The notes beneath the pieces were generated by a model. The model worked only from the letters and a program-made list of their open reading frames with translations, did no database searches and was not told the DNA's origin. A DNA stretch of 64,000 bases from SpSt-1165 sp964391725 (GTDB taxonomy: Bacteria; Chloroflexota; Anaerolineae; Anaerolineales; Anaerolineaceae), in NCBI GenBank assembly GCA_964391725.1, contig CAYMNB010000005.1, positions 22,538 through 86,537 of the forward strand, read 5' to 3'. How positions within the stretch are numbered: position 1 is the stretch's first letter; each line of letters opens with the position of its first letter. Shown piece by piece: positions 25,759 through 34,806 of this stretch. A program made the position numbers and the translations under genes.

Positions 25759-26475
25759 TTAGCGAATTAATTGATTGAACAATATCTTTGATAAGGGCTG
25801 CCAGAGGGGCTGTTCTTGCATCAACCGGTCACGGCTTAGCCACGCTTCTTCCTTGACGGTGTCCATGATGTCATCCATCACCTGCCGCACACGTTCGCGG
25901 TCTTCCAGGCTGCCTTCGTAACGTGTGGCTTTGCCAATCGTTACATAGTAAGGCCCGCGCACCGCCCAGCGGCTGGTAGAGGTAAAGTTCTTGGTCACAG
26001 TCTGGGTGGTAGTGGTACCTTCCTTGAACATGTGAATACCGATCGGCACCACCGGCGCACCACTCAAGAGGGCAATACGCGCCACGCCCGTGTGCGGTGC
26101 AAGAAATTCTCCCATATCAGGGCTCAAATTGCCTTCTGGAAAAATGCACACCGAACGGCCTTCTTTGAGCTTGTCAACAGCTTTGTTGATAAGATCCTCA
26201 CCACCGCTATAAAGTTCCGGCACACACAGATGCCCGGCGGCTTTTAAGAGACGTCCGAACAAAGGCACATCAAATGCCTTTTGTGTGATTAAGATAGTAA
26301 GCGGCCTTTTGGTCAACAAAGGGATCAGAAATGGGTCGGTTGTTGTGGGATGGTTCACCGCAAAAATCACCGGTTCATCAGGAATCGGTTCGGTCCATTT
26401 AACTTTTCGATCAAGCAAAACCCCTGCATAAATGGAGAAAAGGATGCGATGTGCCACATGCCAGGAGCGATTCAT
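25759..26475 (-). CDS. plsC: 1-acyl-sn-glycerol-3-phosphate acyltransferase (PlsC-like)
   Basis: Membrane-associated acyltransferase of 238 residues that acylates lysophosphatidic acid in phospholipid synthesis. The catalytic NHxxxxD motif is in AVNHPTTTDPF and the substrate-binding FPEG motif in VCIFPEGNLSPD, with the later PVVPIGIH block. An N-terminal hydrophobic segment is short. It is monocistronic, convergent with the MFS gene. Related acyltransferases acting on other lipids cannot be excluded. Confidence 0.88.
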   Translation of the reverse strand: MNRSWHVAHRILFSIYAGVLLDRKVKWTEPIPDEPVIFAVNHPTTTDPFLIPLLTKRPLTILITQKAFDVPLFGRLLKAAGHLCVPELYSGGEDLINKAVDKLKEGRSVCIFPEGNLSPDMGEFLAPHTGVARIALLSGAPVVPIGIHMFKEGTTTTQTVTKNFTSTSRWAVRGPYYVTIGKATRYEGSLEDRERVRQVMDDIMDTVKEEAWLSRDRLMQEQPLWQPLSKILFNQLIR

Positions 26476-26648
26476 GAAACCTCCAATAAAACTTGTTTGA
26501 AAATTACCTTCATCATAATAAGGTATCGCTTGTTGCCTCCATAGTCCCTATAGTCATACTATGGTCATGTTTTCGAGACACTTCCAACAGGAATAGTCAT
26601 GCTTTTGCCAACATAACCGGGCAAACACCACCATTATTTTTTATTTTT

Positions 26649-26657
26649 TGATATAAA
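26649..26657 (+). promoter_or_regulatory. Extended -10 promoter of the HD-hydrolase gene (probably leaderless)
   Basis: TGATATAAA fits an extended -10 (TGn then TATAAA). Its last base is 8 nt before the A of ATG 26665, placing transcription start at or one base before the start codon. There is no ribosome binding site in the intervening TACATAT. Confidence 0.5.
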
Positions 26658-26664
26658 TACATAT

Positions 26665-27243
26665 ATGGCACTATCAAACCGTTTCCACCAGGCGCTTTCT
26701 CTTGCCTACGAATTACATAAAGACCAGTACCGAAAAGGCGACAAAACACCCTATCTATCGCATCTGATGGCGGTCTCAGCCCTGGCGCTGCAATATGGAG
26801 CAACCGAAGAGGAAGCCATTGCCGCCCTCCTGCACGATGCCGTAGAAGACCAGGGAGGGTTAGAAACTCTCGCCATCATACGACAGCAATTCGGCGATCA
26901 TGTGGCTGAGATTGTCCTCGCTTGCAGCGATCGCGAAGGTGAACCAAAACCTCCCTGGCAGGAACGGAAAGAGAAATATTTGAACCATCTGACAGAGACA
27001 GAGGAATCATCGCTGCTGGTGTCCTGTTGTGACAAACTGCACAATGCCACCGATTGTTTGCGTACATACCGAAAAAATGGTGCGGGTTTGTGGCAAATGT
27101 TCAATGCAACAGAAGGACAGACCCGCTGGTATTATGGCGAGATCGCCCGTATCATTCAAGAACGACGTGATGAATACCCGCGCCTCACAAACCTGATTGA
27201 TGATGTGGTGCGCACAATTGATGAGCTGCTCGCACTGCCTTAG
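26665..27243 (+). CDS. HD-domain phosphohydrolase (small alarmone hydrolase-like)
   Basis: 192-residue HD_4-type protein resembling the hydrolase domain of RelA/SpoT and the small (p)ppGpp hydrolases. The order YLSHLMAVSALALQYG, then AALLHDAVEDQGG (HDxxED), then SCCDKLHNATDCLRTYR matches this group's metal-binding His, His-Asp and later Asp. No synthetase domain is present. The role in alarmone turnover is inferred; other nucleotide substrates are possible. Its stop overlaps the end of the convergent lipoprotein gene by 4 bp. The start has no ribosome binding site and follows an extended -10. Confidence 0.82.
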   Translation: MALSNRFHQALSLAYELHKDQYRKGDKTPYLSHLMAVSALALQYGATEEEAIAALLHDAVEDQGGLETLAIIRQQFGDHVAEIVLACSDREGEPKPPWQERKEKYLNHLTETEESSLLVSCCDKLHNATDCLRTYRKNGAGLWQMFNATEGQTRWYYGEIARIIQERRDEYPRLTNLIDDVVRTIDELLALP

Positions 27244-28379
27244 CGATAGACAGCAGGCACGAACCAGCCGATCACATCATCCACATTATTACCCTTGCTC
27301 TCAACGACGAAAATGAAATGAACAGCCTTACCGGCATAACGCGTTAAATTACGCCGGATAAGTATCCACTCGCCTGTATATTCTTTTTCAGTTTCCCACA
27401 GGACTTCAACTTCATCCTCTCCCTCAACCTGCACAAGAACCTTAAGTGTTGCATCGCAAAATTTATGGGGCTCCAGACATCCAACGCGAGTGACAAGGTA
27501 ATCACTTGGTTCGATCACAAACGCAGGAAATTTCCCCGATAAGTAAGCGCCATCACCCCTTGGCGGCATCATCACAATGGTTGGTTCGTCTTCTTGCAAG
27601 CCACCCTCGAACAGCGGATAATTATCTCGGGTTACATAACCGTGCAAACCGATGTTGCCATCCACACTCACCAAGGCTGGTCCGTTTTGGTCACGCCACT
27701 CTGCTGTTGAATAATCCACATACAAACGCAATATCTGACGGAAAGGAGAGGTCAACGGGTTGCCTGTCACCTCAACACTGACCGGTAGAGGTTCGCTGCC
27801 ATCCAGTTCCATCCCGAACAAACTGCCGTCAGGCGCTTCGATCAACCATTCACCCGCATACATGCCCCGTGTTGTTGGCGCAGTTAATACCAGGGTTACA
27901 TCGACAATATCTCCCGGCAATGCTTCGAAGGAAAATGGAATTTTCTCAGCCCAACCAAAGTTATTGCCTTTCACATGAACAAGATTGTATTGATCGTTCC
28001 AGACGGTTTCCCCAATGTTGCGAATACGCCAGGTCACATGAAATACCTCGCCAGAGAAAAGTTGGCTGCCCTCACCCATTGACACCATACCCAACAATAG
28101 ACCAATGTTTTTGGGTCCCGGCGTGTTCTCAACGGGGGTCGGACTGGACGTCATCTGGGGGGTGGGCGTGGCTTCTTTTGGCAAAGGTGGTTCCAATGTT
28201 ACTGTGGGTGAGACTTGCGCTGCCTTTTCTACAGCATCGCGGGTTAATTCAACCGCCGCTGTGGATGCGATGGCTAAATGCACATCCAGCGTAGGTAAGA
28301 CCGCATGCATGGGTATGGCATCACAGCCAACCAACAATAGCAAAATGATTAAGAAAGCCCGGACAAACCAACGTTTCAA
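27240..28379 (-). CDS. Lipoprotein with NBR1-type Ig-like domain
   Basis: Exported lipoprotein of 379 residues, function unknown. The signal peptide ends in LLLLVGC (lipobox). A long Thr/Pro-rich linker (about 55-90, with TPTPQ and SSPTPVENTPGP) leads to an NBR1-like Ig domain (about 100-205) with the typical FHVTWRIRNIGETVWN start. The last 150 residues are a beta-rich region with SAEWRD-like and GEWILIRRNLTRYAG segments. It ends the long minus-strand block and is the second of two tandem lipoproteins, so it may sit at the cell surface with the polysaccharide made by the upstream genes. Confidence 0.75.
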   Translation of the reverse strand: MKRWFVRAFLIILLLLVGCDAIPMHAVLPTLDVHLAIASTAAVELTRDAVEKAAQVSPTVTLEPPLPKEATPTPQMTSSPTPVENTPGPKNIGLLLGMVSMGEGSQLFSGEVFHVTWRIRNIGETVWNDQYNLVHVKGNNFGWAEKIPFSFEALPGDIVDVTLVLTAPTTRGMYAGEWLIEAPDGSLFGMELDGSEPLPVSVEVTGNPLTSPFRQILRLYVDYSTAEWRDQNGPALVSVDGNIGLHGYVTRDNYPLFEGGLQEDEPTIVMMPPRGDGAYLSGKFPAFVIEPSDYLVTRVGCLEPHKFCDATLKVLVQVEGEDEVEVLWETEKEYTGEWILIRRNLTRYAGKAVHFIFVVESKGNNVDDVIGWFVPAVYR

Positions 28380-28416
28380 GGCGTACCTCCCCAGTCATTG
28401 TACAGGAATCTTCGGA

Positions 28417-29274
28417 TCATGGTCCTGACAAACGGGTTCTGGTTGGCACAGGCGTGGGTGCCTCCGTCGGCACTGGTGGTGGTGGCATCGCAGCCGACTC
28501 TCTTACAACCAGGTTCGAAGAACTGACGGTCAGTGAATACTCGCCTGTGCTGCGTACAAACACTCCAAATCCACCGGTAAACCATTGCAGACGATAATAT
28601 TCCAGCTGCAGAACATCATTTACATAGACTTTTACACCTTCGTCATGCACCCATAGAGCCAGTTGAATACTTGCGGTCGGCCCCGCAAACAATTGTGGAG
28701 AATTCATCGTTTCTGCCAGCCTTACCACAGAATCGCCCCGCACCAATTCCAGGCGCAAAGTACCATCACACAGAAAATTTAGCCGGTAGAATTCCTGAGG
28801 TGTTTGTGAACGAAAAACCACACCATACTGATCCTGCCCTCTGCACAAACTGGGTGCAATTGTCAATGTAAGGTAATAGTTGTTCGGCAAGATTGCATGG
28901 GTAAAACTATACAAAGAACCCCGGTAATTTTTCAAGGCAAGTGTCAATGCCTGTCCGCCAACCTGCGCACTCCGATCAGACGATGAGACAAGCTCCCAAT
29001 TATCACCAAACAGGAAAAGATCCTGCCAAACAATACCGTTTGTTACTGGACGTAAGTCCGGCGTGGGTGTACTCGTCCCTCGCGGTGATGGAGGTGTCCT
29101 GGTGGCAGTAGCAGGAAACCATACCGGTGTTTCACTCGGTTCAGGAAATGGTGTGGCGGTCGGTGACACAACCGTCGGCGTTATGGTCGCCACCGGCAGC
29201 CAATCACTGCATCCAATTGTGCCAGCAGCCACAATAAGCAAGACTATAATCCGCCAATAATGGTTGCGTTTCAT
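28417..29274 (-). CDS. Lipoprotein with concanavalin-like beta-sandwich region
   Basis: Exported lipoprotein of 285 residues. MKRNHYWRIIVLLIVAAGTIGC is a lipoprotein signal (lipobox GTIGC). A Thr/Pro-rich stretch (about 28-75) precedes a beta-sandwich (about 80-250) of the laminin-G/concanavalin type: YYLTLTIAPSL, QYGVVFRSQ, LALWVHDEGVKVYVND. The C-terminus is again Pro/Thr-rich (VPTEAPTPVPTRT). It may bind carbohydrate, but no enzymatic residues are recognisable. It lies 9 bp after the GT4 gene. Confidence 0.72.
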   Translation of the reverse strand: MKRNHYWRIIVLLIVAAGTIGCSDWLPVATITPTVVSPTATPFPEPSETPVWFPATATRTPPSPRGTSTPTPDLRPVTNGIVWQDLFLFGDNWELVSSSDRSAQVGGQALTLALKNYRGSLYSFTHAILPNNYYLTLTIAPSLCRGQDQYGVVFRSQTPQEFYRLNFLCDGTLRLELVRGDSVVRLAETMNSPQLFAGPTASIQLALWVHDEGVKVYVNDVLQLEYYRLQWFTGGFGVFVRSTGEYSLTVSSSNLVVRESAAMPPPPVPTEAPTPVPTRTRLSGP

Positions 29275-29283
29275 GTATTCATC

Positions 29284-30429
29284 TTACAGGAGTTGTGAAA
29301 GTTTTTCCAGTACACGCCGTGCCCTGTTGCGCCAGGAATACTTCTCCGCATCTTTACGTGCCTGTTCAGCCAACCGCATTCTTCGCTCTTCATCGGTGAT
29401 CAAACTGCCAAAGGCTTGTATCCAGGCATCCTCAGCCTCTGGTGGGCAGAAAACGGCATTGCCATCATTGAGCACCTCATGAAACACAGGCAGGTCACTA
29501 CTCACGATCACACGACCGGCAGACAGATATTCGAACAGTTTCATCGGACTGCATATATCCGCCGTGTCACCCACGCCTGAGATGCCCACATTTTTCTGAT
29601 AAGGCATCAACAGTATGTCCGCCGCTGATTGATAGGCGGGGATCAACGCATGATGGACAAATCCAGTCAGGGTGATGTTCGATATAGCCATTGCGCGAAT
29701 ACGTTCAGACCACACCTTCACATCCTTGTCACGTCCGCCAACCCAGACAAAAGAAACTGCAGGAAAGGCATTGGCAAGCGCTGTCAAAATTTCCATCCCA
29801 CGTCCTTCATACAGGTGGCCGGTATACACAGCAGTAAGATCATCCGGCAAGCCCAGTTCGCCCCGCAACTTTTCAGAATCACCAAAATGACGATACCGCT
29901 CTGGCTCTGATCCCATAGGAGCTACCAGGGTCTCGTTCTCAGGAAATCGAATGTGGAAATCATAATCTAAACGGCCCTGCAGGGCTTGTGTGATCGGGAG
30001 AAGCAGTTTTGTTTTTTTGTTGTTGGTGAATGCCCTCAGCAAGAAAGGTCCCAACAAACCACTGGGCAGCATATGTAATTCTAAGACCGGCAGCAAACCC
30101 ATCCATGAACCCAGCAAAGCAGCCTGCACCATCCAGGTATAAAGCACCTCTGCTCCCCATTTTCTGGCAGCACGTGTTGCTTTCCAGGCAAAGTCATACC
30201 GTCGAAACTGAAGGTTTTCTGACACCCACTCAATTTCAAAGGGTTCCTCAAGTCCATAAATGGATCGCAGCAAATCCCAATCATGCACAGGCTTGGTTTT
30301 GTCTGCCAGAGGCACCCATAATTTTACTGTTACACCGCATTGTTTTAATGCCTGGCACACTTTCATCACCTGGATAGAATTAGCGCTATCTGAGGGTATA
30401 AAAGAAGGCGCAACAACGGCGATTTTCAT
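29284..30429 (-). CDS. GT4-family glycosyltransferase
   Basis: GT-B-fold retaining glycosyltransferase, 381 residues, predicted to add a sugar to a surface polysaccharide or glycolipid. N-terminal APSFIPSDSANSIQVMKVC resembles family acceptor-side start motifs, TAVYTGHLYEGRGMEIL lies at the domain junction, and the donor-binding E(x7)E-type region is KLFEYLSAGRVIVSSDLPVF. Donor sugar unknown; a uronic acid is plausible given the dehydrogenase and epimerase upstream. The start overlaps the flippase stop by 4 nt (ATGA). Confidence 0.88.
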   Translation of the reverse strand: MKIAVVAPSFIPSDSANSIQVMKVCQALKQCGVTVKLWVPLADKTKPVHDWDLLRSIYGLEEPFEIEWVSENLQFRRYDFAWKATRAARKWGAEVLYTWMVQAALLGSWMGLLPVLELHMLPSGLLGPFLLRAFTNNKKTKLLLPITQALQGRLDYDFHIRFPENETLVAPMGSEPERYRHFGDSEKLRGELGLPDDLTAVYTGHLYEGRGMEILTALANAFPAVSFVWVGGRDKDVKVWSERIRAMAISNITLTGFVHHALIPAYQSAADILLMPYQKNVGISGVGDTADICSPMKLFEYLSAGRVIVSSDLPVFHEVLNDGNAVFCPPEAEDAWIQAFGSLITDEERRMRLAEQARKDAEKYSWRNRARRVLEKLSQLL

Positions 30430-31787
30430 GCCGCCTCCTCGCGAATCTGACCTTCTCTTTGGGCTCTCCGTAAATTAGTGTGTCCACGCAACGAATTAAG
30501 ACCCACTGAAATAACAAAAAAGGAGGCAAACAAGCCCGCCTCGGCCAGATAGCCGTACTGAGGCACCAACACAAACCCTCCCAATACTTTCAGCAGTCCT
30601 GCAACCAGCATGGTCACAAACGCATACAGAGAATCTCCAAAAGAAAGCAGCAATGAACGATTCCAGAAGAAGATATTGGCTATGCCGTAACCGATCAACA
30701 GGATTAACATCGCCGGATAAGCCGGCAGGAACTCGACACCGGCGTAGATCTTAATGACCCACTCGCCCAGGAACACCAATCCAACTGCACATAACATTGT
30801 CCAGGTCGCAGACAAGGCAGTGATCTTGCGTAAGAATTGATGCAGTGGTTTCCATGCCTTGTTCTTAATATACCGGTTGATTTCAGGATAGGTGGTTTGT
30901 ATGAACGGATTGATTGGGAACAGGATATAGCGATTCAGGGCAACCGCCACTTTGTAATAACCCACTTCCACCGGTGATAGGAAAAAGGAAACCCATAACA
31001 ATTCACTATCCCGCACGATCATATTCACCGTAGCGCTGAAGTTAGACCCCAAACCAAATTGAAGCAACTCTTTCCATTGGGGCATATCTTTCAGCGAGGC
31101 TTTCCACCAGGCCCAACCCAGACGTTTGTTCAATCCTTCTACGGCCAGGAAAACCGGGGCAATGCCAAGAATAACTTTGCCAGCAAAGTAGGCAAAAACG
31201 ATCATTTCCAGGCTGCCCCCCATAACAAAAGCAGCCACGATTAATCCAGCCGTGAGCAGCGATTGCGCCGAATTGATAATGGCATGTCCTTTGAACCGCC
31301 CCAGCACCTGCACCACGCCGTAGGATGTTTCATAGAACATCTCCGCCAGCACAATAATTCCGTAAAAGACGAACAGAGGCGCTAACGAACTGTCTTTGGC
31401 GAAAATCTGGGCAGCCAACGGCGCAGCCAACCACAGAAAAACAAAAGCTAACATGGCGGAGCAAGCTTCAATCAAGGCCGCTGCCTTGACCAACGCGCCA
31501 GCTTTGGCAGTAGCGCCTTCTTCCATGTAATCACCCAGATACTTTACGACTAATTCCCCCATGCGGAAAGAAAACAAATTATTAATAGTTGAAGCATAGG
31601 CGGTGATAATGCCCAACAAGCCGAATCCTTCTACCCCCAACAGGCGAGCCGAGAGACTGCTCTGCACCACCCCCAGCACCATATTAACCATGTTGGCGCT
31701 GAACATATAGGAACTGTCACGCACAATCTTATGCAGTTTTGGATTTTTCTCCCATAAGCTGCGCAGCCTGTCAATGAGCCATTTCAC
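30426..31787 (-). CDS. Polysaccharide flippase (Wzx/MATE-like, PST family)
   Basis: Integral membrane protein of 453 residues with about 12-14 hydrophobic segments. The N-terminal SSYMFSANMVNMVLGVVQSS and RLLGVEGFGLLGIITAY match the oligosaccharide flippase family that moves lipid-linked units across the membrane. The start is GTG 31787, overlapping the epimerase stop (GTGA). With the GT, epimerase and dehydrogenase it forms a compact exopolysaccharide module; no Wzy-like polymerase was recognised. Confidence 0.88.
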   Translation of the reverse strand: MKWLIDRLRSLWEKNPKLHKIVRDSSYMFSANMVNMVLGVVQSSLSARLLGVEGFGLLGIITAYASTINNLFSFRMGELVVKYLGDYMEEGATAKAGALVKAAALIEACSAMLAFVFLWLAAPLAAQIFAKDSSLAPLFVFYGIIVLAEMFYETSYGVVQVLGRFKGHAIINSAQSLLTAGLIVAAFVMGGSLEMIVFAYFAGKVILGIAPVFLAVEGLNKRLGWAWWKASLKDMPQWKELLQFGLGSNFSATVNMIVRDSELLWVSFFLSPVEVGYYKVAVALNRYILFPINPFIQTTYPEINRYIKNKAWKPLHQFLRKITALSATWTMLCAVGLVFLGEWVIKIYAGVEFLPAYPAMLILLIGYGIANIFFWNRSLLLSFGDSLYAFVTMLVAGLLKVLGGFVLVPQYGYLAEAGLFASFFVISVGLNSLRGHTNLRRAQREGQIREEAA

Positions 31788-32758
31788 AATGTCTTAACCT
31801 GTTTCGCCCAATCTCTTTCAACATAATACCAATCAATCAAAGCCTGTACACCATCACTCAAACTGGTTTCGGCCTGCCAGTCCAGCAAGCTTTTGGCTTT
31901 GCTTACATCCGCCTGATTCGTCAGCATGTCGGCAGGATGGGCTTGTTTTCTGATAATGTTGGCTTTTTTGCCGATTTTTTCTTCCATCATCTGGATCAAG
32001 GCGTTCACCGAAATGACCTCATGCCCGCCGAGATTGATAAGTTCAAATCCCAATGGTTTCAGGCCGGCAATGGTGCCGCGTGCGATATCATCCAAATAGG
32101 TAAAACCTCGCGTTTGTTCGCCGTCTCCATACAAAATAACCGGCTGGTCTTCTGCGATCCACTGTACAAACCTGAACATCGCCTGGTTGGGCCGACCCGC
32201 CGGACCATACACCGTAAAATAACGGAAAATGGTCACGTCAATGCCATGCAGAAAATGATAGGCATGGCACATGGCTTCAGCACCGATCTTACTTGCCGCA
32301 TAGGGCTGAAGAGGCCGGCTGCTGTCAGCGTTTTCTGTTGTCGGAGTCGGCACATTGGCGCCGTACGCGCTGGAAGTAGATGCCAGGACAAATTTCTTGA
32401 TACCTTTCTCGCGGCATATCTCTAACAGATTCAATGTACCGACCATATTGGTTTGCACAAAATCCCATGGATCAATCACACTGGCCCTGACACCTGCCCT
32501 TGCTGCCAGGTTGATCACCGCTTTAATGTCATGTTCGCCAACCGCTTGTTGAACGGCAGCCATATCAGCGACGTTGCCATGATGGAGGGTGAATGAATCA
32601 AATTGACTCAATTGCGCCACCCGCCAGTGTTTGACCGCCAGATCGTAATCCTCGCAGAAATTATCAATGCCGATGACACGGTCGCCGCGTGCCAGCAGCA
32701 TCTCACATACCCGATAGGCAATAAAGCCTGCTGCCCCCGTGACCAGATAGGTATCCAT
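31784..32758 (-). CDS. NAD-dependent nucleotide-sugar epimerase (UDP-glucuronate 4-epimerase-like)
   Basis: Extended SDR enzyme, 324 residues. The Rossmann loop is TGAAGFIAYRV (last Gly replaced by Ala), the catalytic Ser/Thr region ASTSSAYG, and YxxxK is in QPYAASKIGAE. The substrate-side features FRYFTVYGPAGRPNQAMF and GDGEQTRGFTYLDD resemble UDP-glucuronate and UDP-N-acetylhexosaminuronate 4-epimerases. It lies 2 bp after the dehydrogenase gene, whose product (a UDP-uronic acid) is the likely substrate. Confidence 0.86.
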   Translation of the reverse strand: MDTYLVTGAAGFIAYRVCEMLLARGDRVIGIDNFCEDYDLAVKHWRVAQLSQFDSFTLHHGNVADMAAVQQAVGEHDIKAVINLAARAGVRASVIDPWDFVQTNMVGTLNLLEICREKGIKKFVLASTSSAYGANVPTPTTENADSSRPLQPYAASKIGAEAMCHAYHFLHGIDVTIFRYFTVYGPAGRPNQAMFRFVQWIAEDQPVILYGDGEQTRGFTYLDDIARGTIAGLKPLGFELINLGGHEVISVNALIQMMEEKIGKKANIIRKQAHPADMLTNQADVSKAKSLLDWQAETSLSDGVQALIDWYYVERDWAKQVKTL

Positions 32759-32759
32759 A

Positions 32760-34079
32760 CTATAACCTCACTACTTTGGGATTGTTGCTTCCCAACTCTC
32801 CTAATCCATTGCGCGTGTCAACGATTAACCTGGCAGCGTTGAGGATAGCGGCGTAATCATAATCGCGGTGGTTGGTGGTGATGACCACACAATCTACATC
32901 GGCGACAGTTTCAATCAAGTTCTCGATGGATTGCATAGCAAGGCCGTCATGATCGAATGCAGCGATGTATGGATCATGATAACTGACCTGTGCACCGCTT
33001 GCCTGCAGCAGATGGATCACATCTATCGCTGGCGATTCACGCATATCATCCACATTGGGCTTGTAGGCAACCCCCAGCAAGAGAATCGTCGCACCATTCA
33101 ATGGTTTTTTCACGGCATTCAAAGCATCCTGAATCTTTCGATGCACAAAACGCGGCATTTGTGTGTTGATCTCTGAGGCAAGGTCGATGAAACGCGCATT
33201 ATAGTTCAAAGAACGCAATTTCCACGAAAGATACAAAGGGTCAATGGGAATACAATGGCCACCCAGGCCAGGGCCGGGCGTGAATTTCATGAAACCGAAC
33301 GGCTTTGTTGCGGCCGCATTCACCACTTCCCACACATCGATCCCCAGATGATGGCACATGATCGCGAGTTCATTCACCAGCCCAATGTTGATCATGCGGA
33401 AGGTGTTCTCTAACAGCTTGGTCATTTCAGCCACCTCGGTCGATGAAACCGGCACGATCGTTTCCAATGCTTGTTGATACCAGGCTGTACCCACCTGTGT
33501 ACACGCCTCCGTGATACCGCCCAAAACTTTGGGAGTATTATAGGTGGTCCAATCTTCACGCCCGGGATCCACCCGTTCAGGCGAAAAGGTAATGAAAACA
33601 TCTTCGCCAACCATCAAACCGCGCTCTTCAACCAGACGCGGCAAAAGCACTTCACGGGTGGTGCCCGGATAGGTGCTTGATTCCAGACTGATCACCATGC
33701 CGGGATGAACAAACGGCGCCAGGCCTTCGGTAGCAGACACGATAAAACTCATGTCAGGATCACCAGTTTTGCGCAGCGGGGTCGGTACGCAAATTGCCAC
33801 AGCGTCAGCCTTATTCAAATCCGCAGGATTTGAGGTGGCACGCAATTGATGCTTGATGACCAGCGGCCGTAAATCCTCCTCAGGCACATCCAGGATATAA
33901 CTTTTCCCGGCGTTCACCAAATCGACTTTCTCTTGCACGAGGTCATAGCCGATCACCTGATAGCCAGCTTTGGCGAATACCACCGCCAATGGCAAGCCAA
34001 CATACCCCAATCCCATAATAGCGACTGTCGCAGTTTTTTTCTGGAATTTCTCGATCAATACATTTTTATAATCAGTCAT
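32760..34079 (-). CDS. UDP-sugar 6-dehydrogenase (WbpA/UDP-GlcNAc dehydrogenase-like)
   Basis: Four-electron oxidising dehydrogenase making a UDP-uronic acid; 439 residues. The NAD-binding loop is IMGLGYVGLPLAVVFA, the family Glu is in ISLESSTYPGTT, FSPERVDPG follows, and the catalytic Cys is in GPGLGGHCIPIDPLYL. The GLGGHCIPIDP pattern favours the UDP-N-acetylhexosamine dehydrogenases (WbpA, WecC, TviB) over plain UDP-glucose dehydrogenase. GGAAGGGA precedes ATG 34079. Confidence 0.88.
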   Translation of the reverse strand: MTDYKNVLIEKFQKKTATVAIMGLGYVGLPLAVVFAKAGYQVIGYDLVQEKVDLVNAGKSYILDVPEEDLRPLVIKHQLRATSNPADLNKADAVAICVPTPLRKTGDPDMSFIVSATEGLAPFVHPGMVISLESSTYPGTTREVLLPRLVEERGLMVGEDVFITFSPERVDPGREDWTTYNTPKVLGGITEACTQVGTAWYQQALETIVPVSSTEVAEMTKLLENTFRMINIGLVNELAIMCHHLGIDVWEVVNAAATKPFGFMKFTPGPGLGGHCIPIDPLYLSWKLRSLNYNARFIDLASEINTQMPRFVHRKIQDALNAVKKPLNGATILLLGVAYKPNVDDMRESPAIDVIHLLQASGAQVSYHDPYIAAFDHDGLAMQSIENLIETVADVDCVVITTNHRDYDYAAILNAARLIVDTRNGLGELGSNNPKVVRL

Positions 34080-34105
34080 ACAATATCCCTTCCTTTGAAT
34101 CCCCG

Positions 34106-34756
34106 CTATAAAAGGGGAAGTTGTTTAATATCCTGATCATCGTCAGGGTGTACAGACTTTTTTTCGAGTTCCTGGCGCTTGCGTTCAGAGTATTGAATCA
34201 GTGCAGGTAGTTTGGCAAAATCGGCTTCGACCACTGAGCGAAGCGCGGGTTGATGCAGTGCCGCTGCCGGATGGTACATGGGCACGATCAACCGTCCTTC
34301 ACGCCAGCCTGCCTTACCATGCACCTTGCTGATGCGCACATCAAGAAAGTAACGTGCCATCGAAAATCTACCCAAAGTAATGATCACCTCAGGATCGATC
34401 AGTGCAATTTGCCGTTCAAGAAAATGGGCGCAGGCAGCCAGCTCTTCGGGCTGCGGATCACGGTTGTTTGGTGGACGGCACTTCACCACATTGGTGATGA
34501 AGACCTCGTTACGTTCAAACCCCGCCGTGTTGATCAATTGTGTCAGAAATTTACCTGACGCCCCTACAAAAGGCAAACCCTGATTATCTTCATGCAGACC
34601 AGGCCCTTCTCCGATAAACATCAATTTTGTAGCAGCATTCCCGTCACCAGGAACCGTGTTTTTACGCTCAAGATGGAGAGGACAGGCTTTACAAATCTTG
34701 ATTTCCTCGGCAATCGCTTGAATGGCTTCTGTTTTGTCCAACATTAATTCACTCAT
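34106..34756 (-). CDS. Family 4 uracil-DNA glycosylase (4Fe-4S)
   Basis: DNA repair enzyme removing uracil from deaminated cytosine; 216 residues. The four iron-sulfur Cys are visible: C22 and C25 in KICKACPLH, one in VVKCRPPNNRDP and one in LAACAHFLERQ. Motif A is GEGPGLHEDNQGLPFVG and the late motif is MYHPAAALHQP. The family is common in thermophiles and deep-branching bacteria. It sits between rimI and the polysaccharide genes on one strand with short gaps (50 and 26 bp). Confidence 0.93.
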   Translation of the reverse strand: MSELMLDKTEAIQAIAEEIKICKACPLHLERKNTVPGDGNAATKLMFIGEGPGLHEDNQGLPFVGASGKFLTQLINTAGFERNEVFITNVVKCRPPNNRDPQPEELAACAHFLERQIALIDPEVIITLGRFSMARYFLDVRISKVHGKAGWREGRLIVPMYHPAAALHQPALRSVVEADFAKLPALIQYSERKRQELEKKSVHPDDDQDIKQLPLL

Positions 34757-34806
34757 TCTGTAATACCTGTTCTATTGTACATGATTCCCAAACATTAAGA
34801 AGGTAT

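Noticed and set aside
26539..26564. 7-bp inverted repeat CCATAGT / ACTATGG before plsC
   Set aside because: Short arms in A/T-rich sequence; no promoter geometry or second copy to support an operator.
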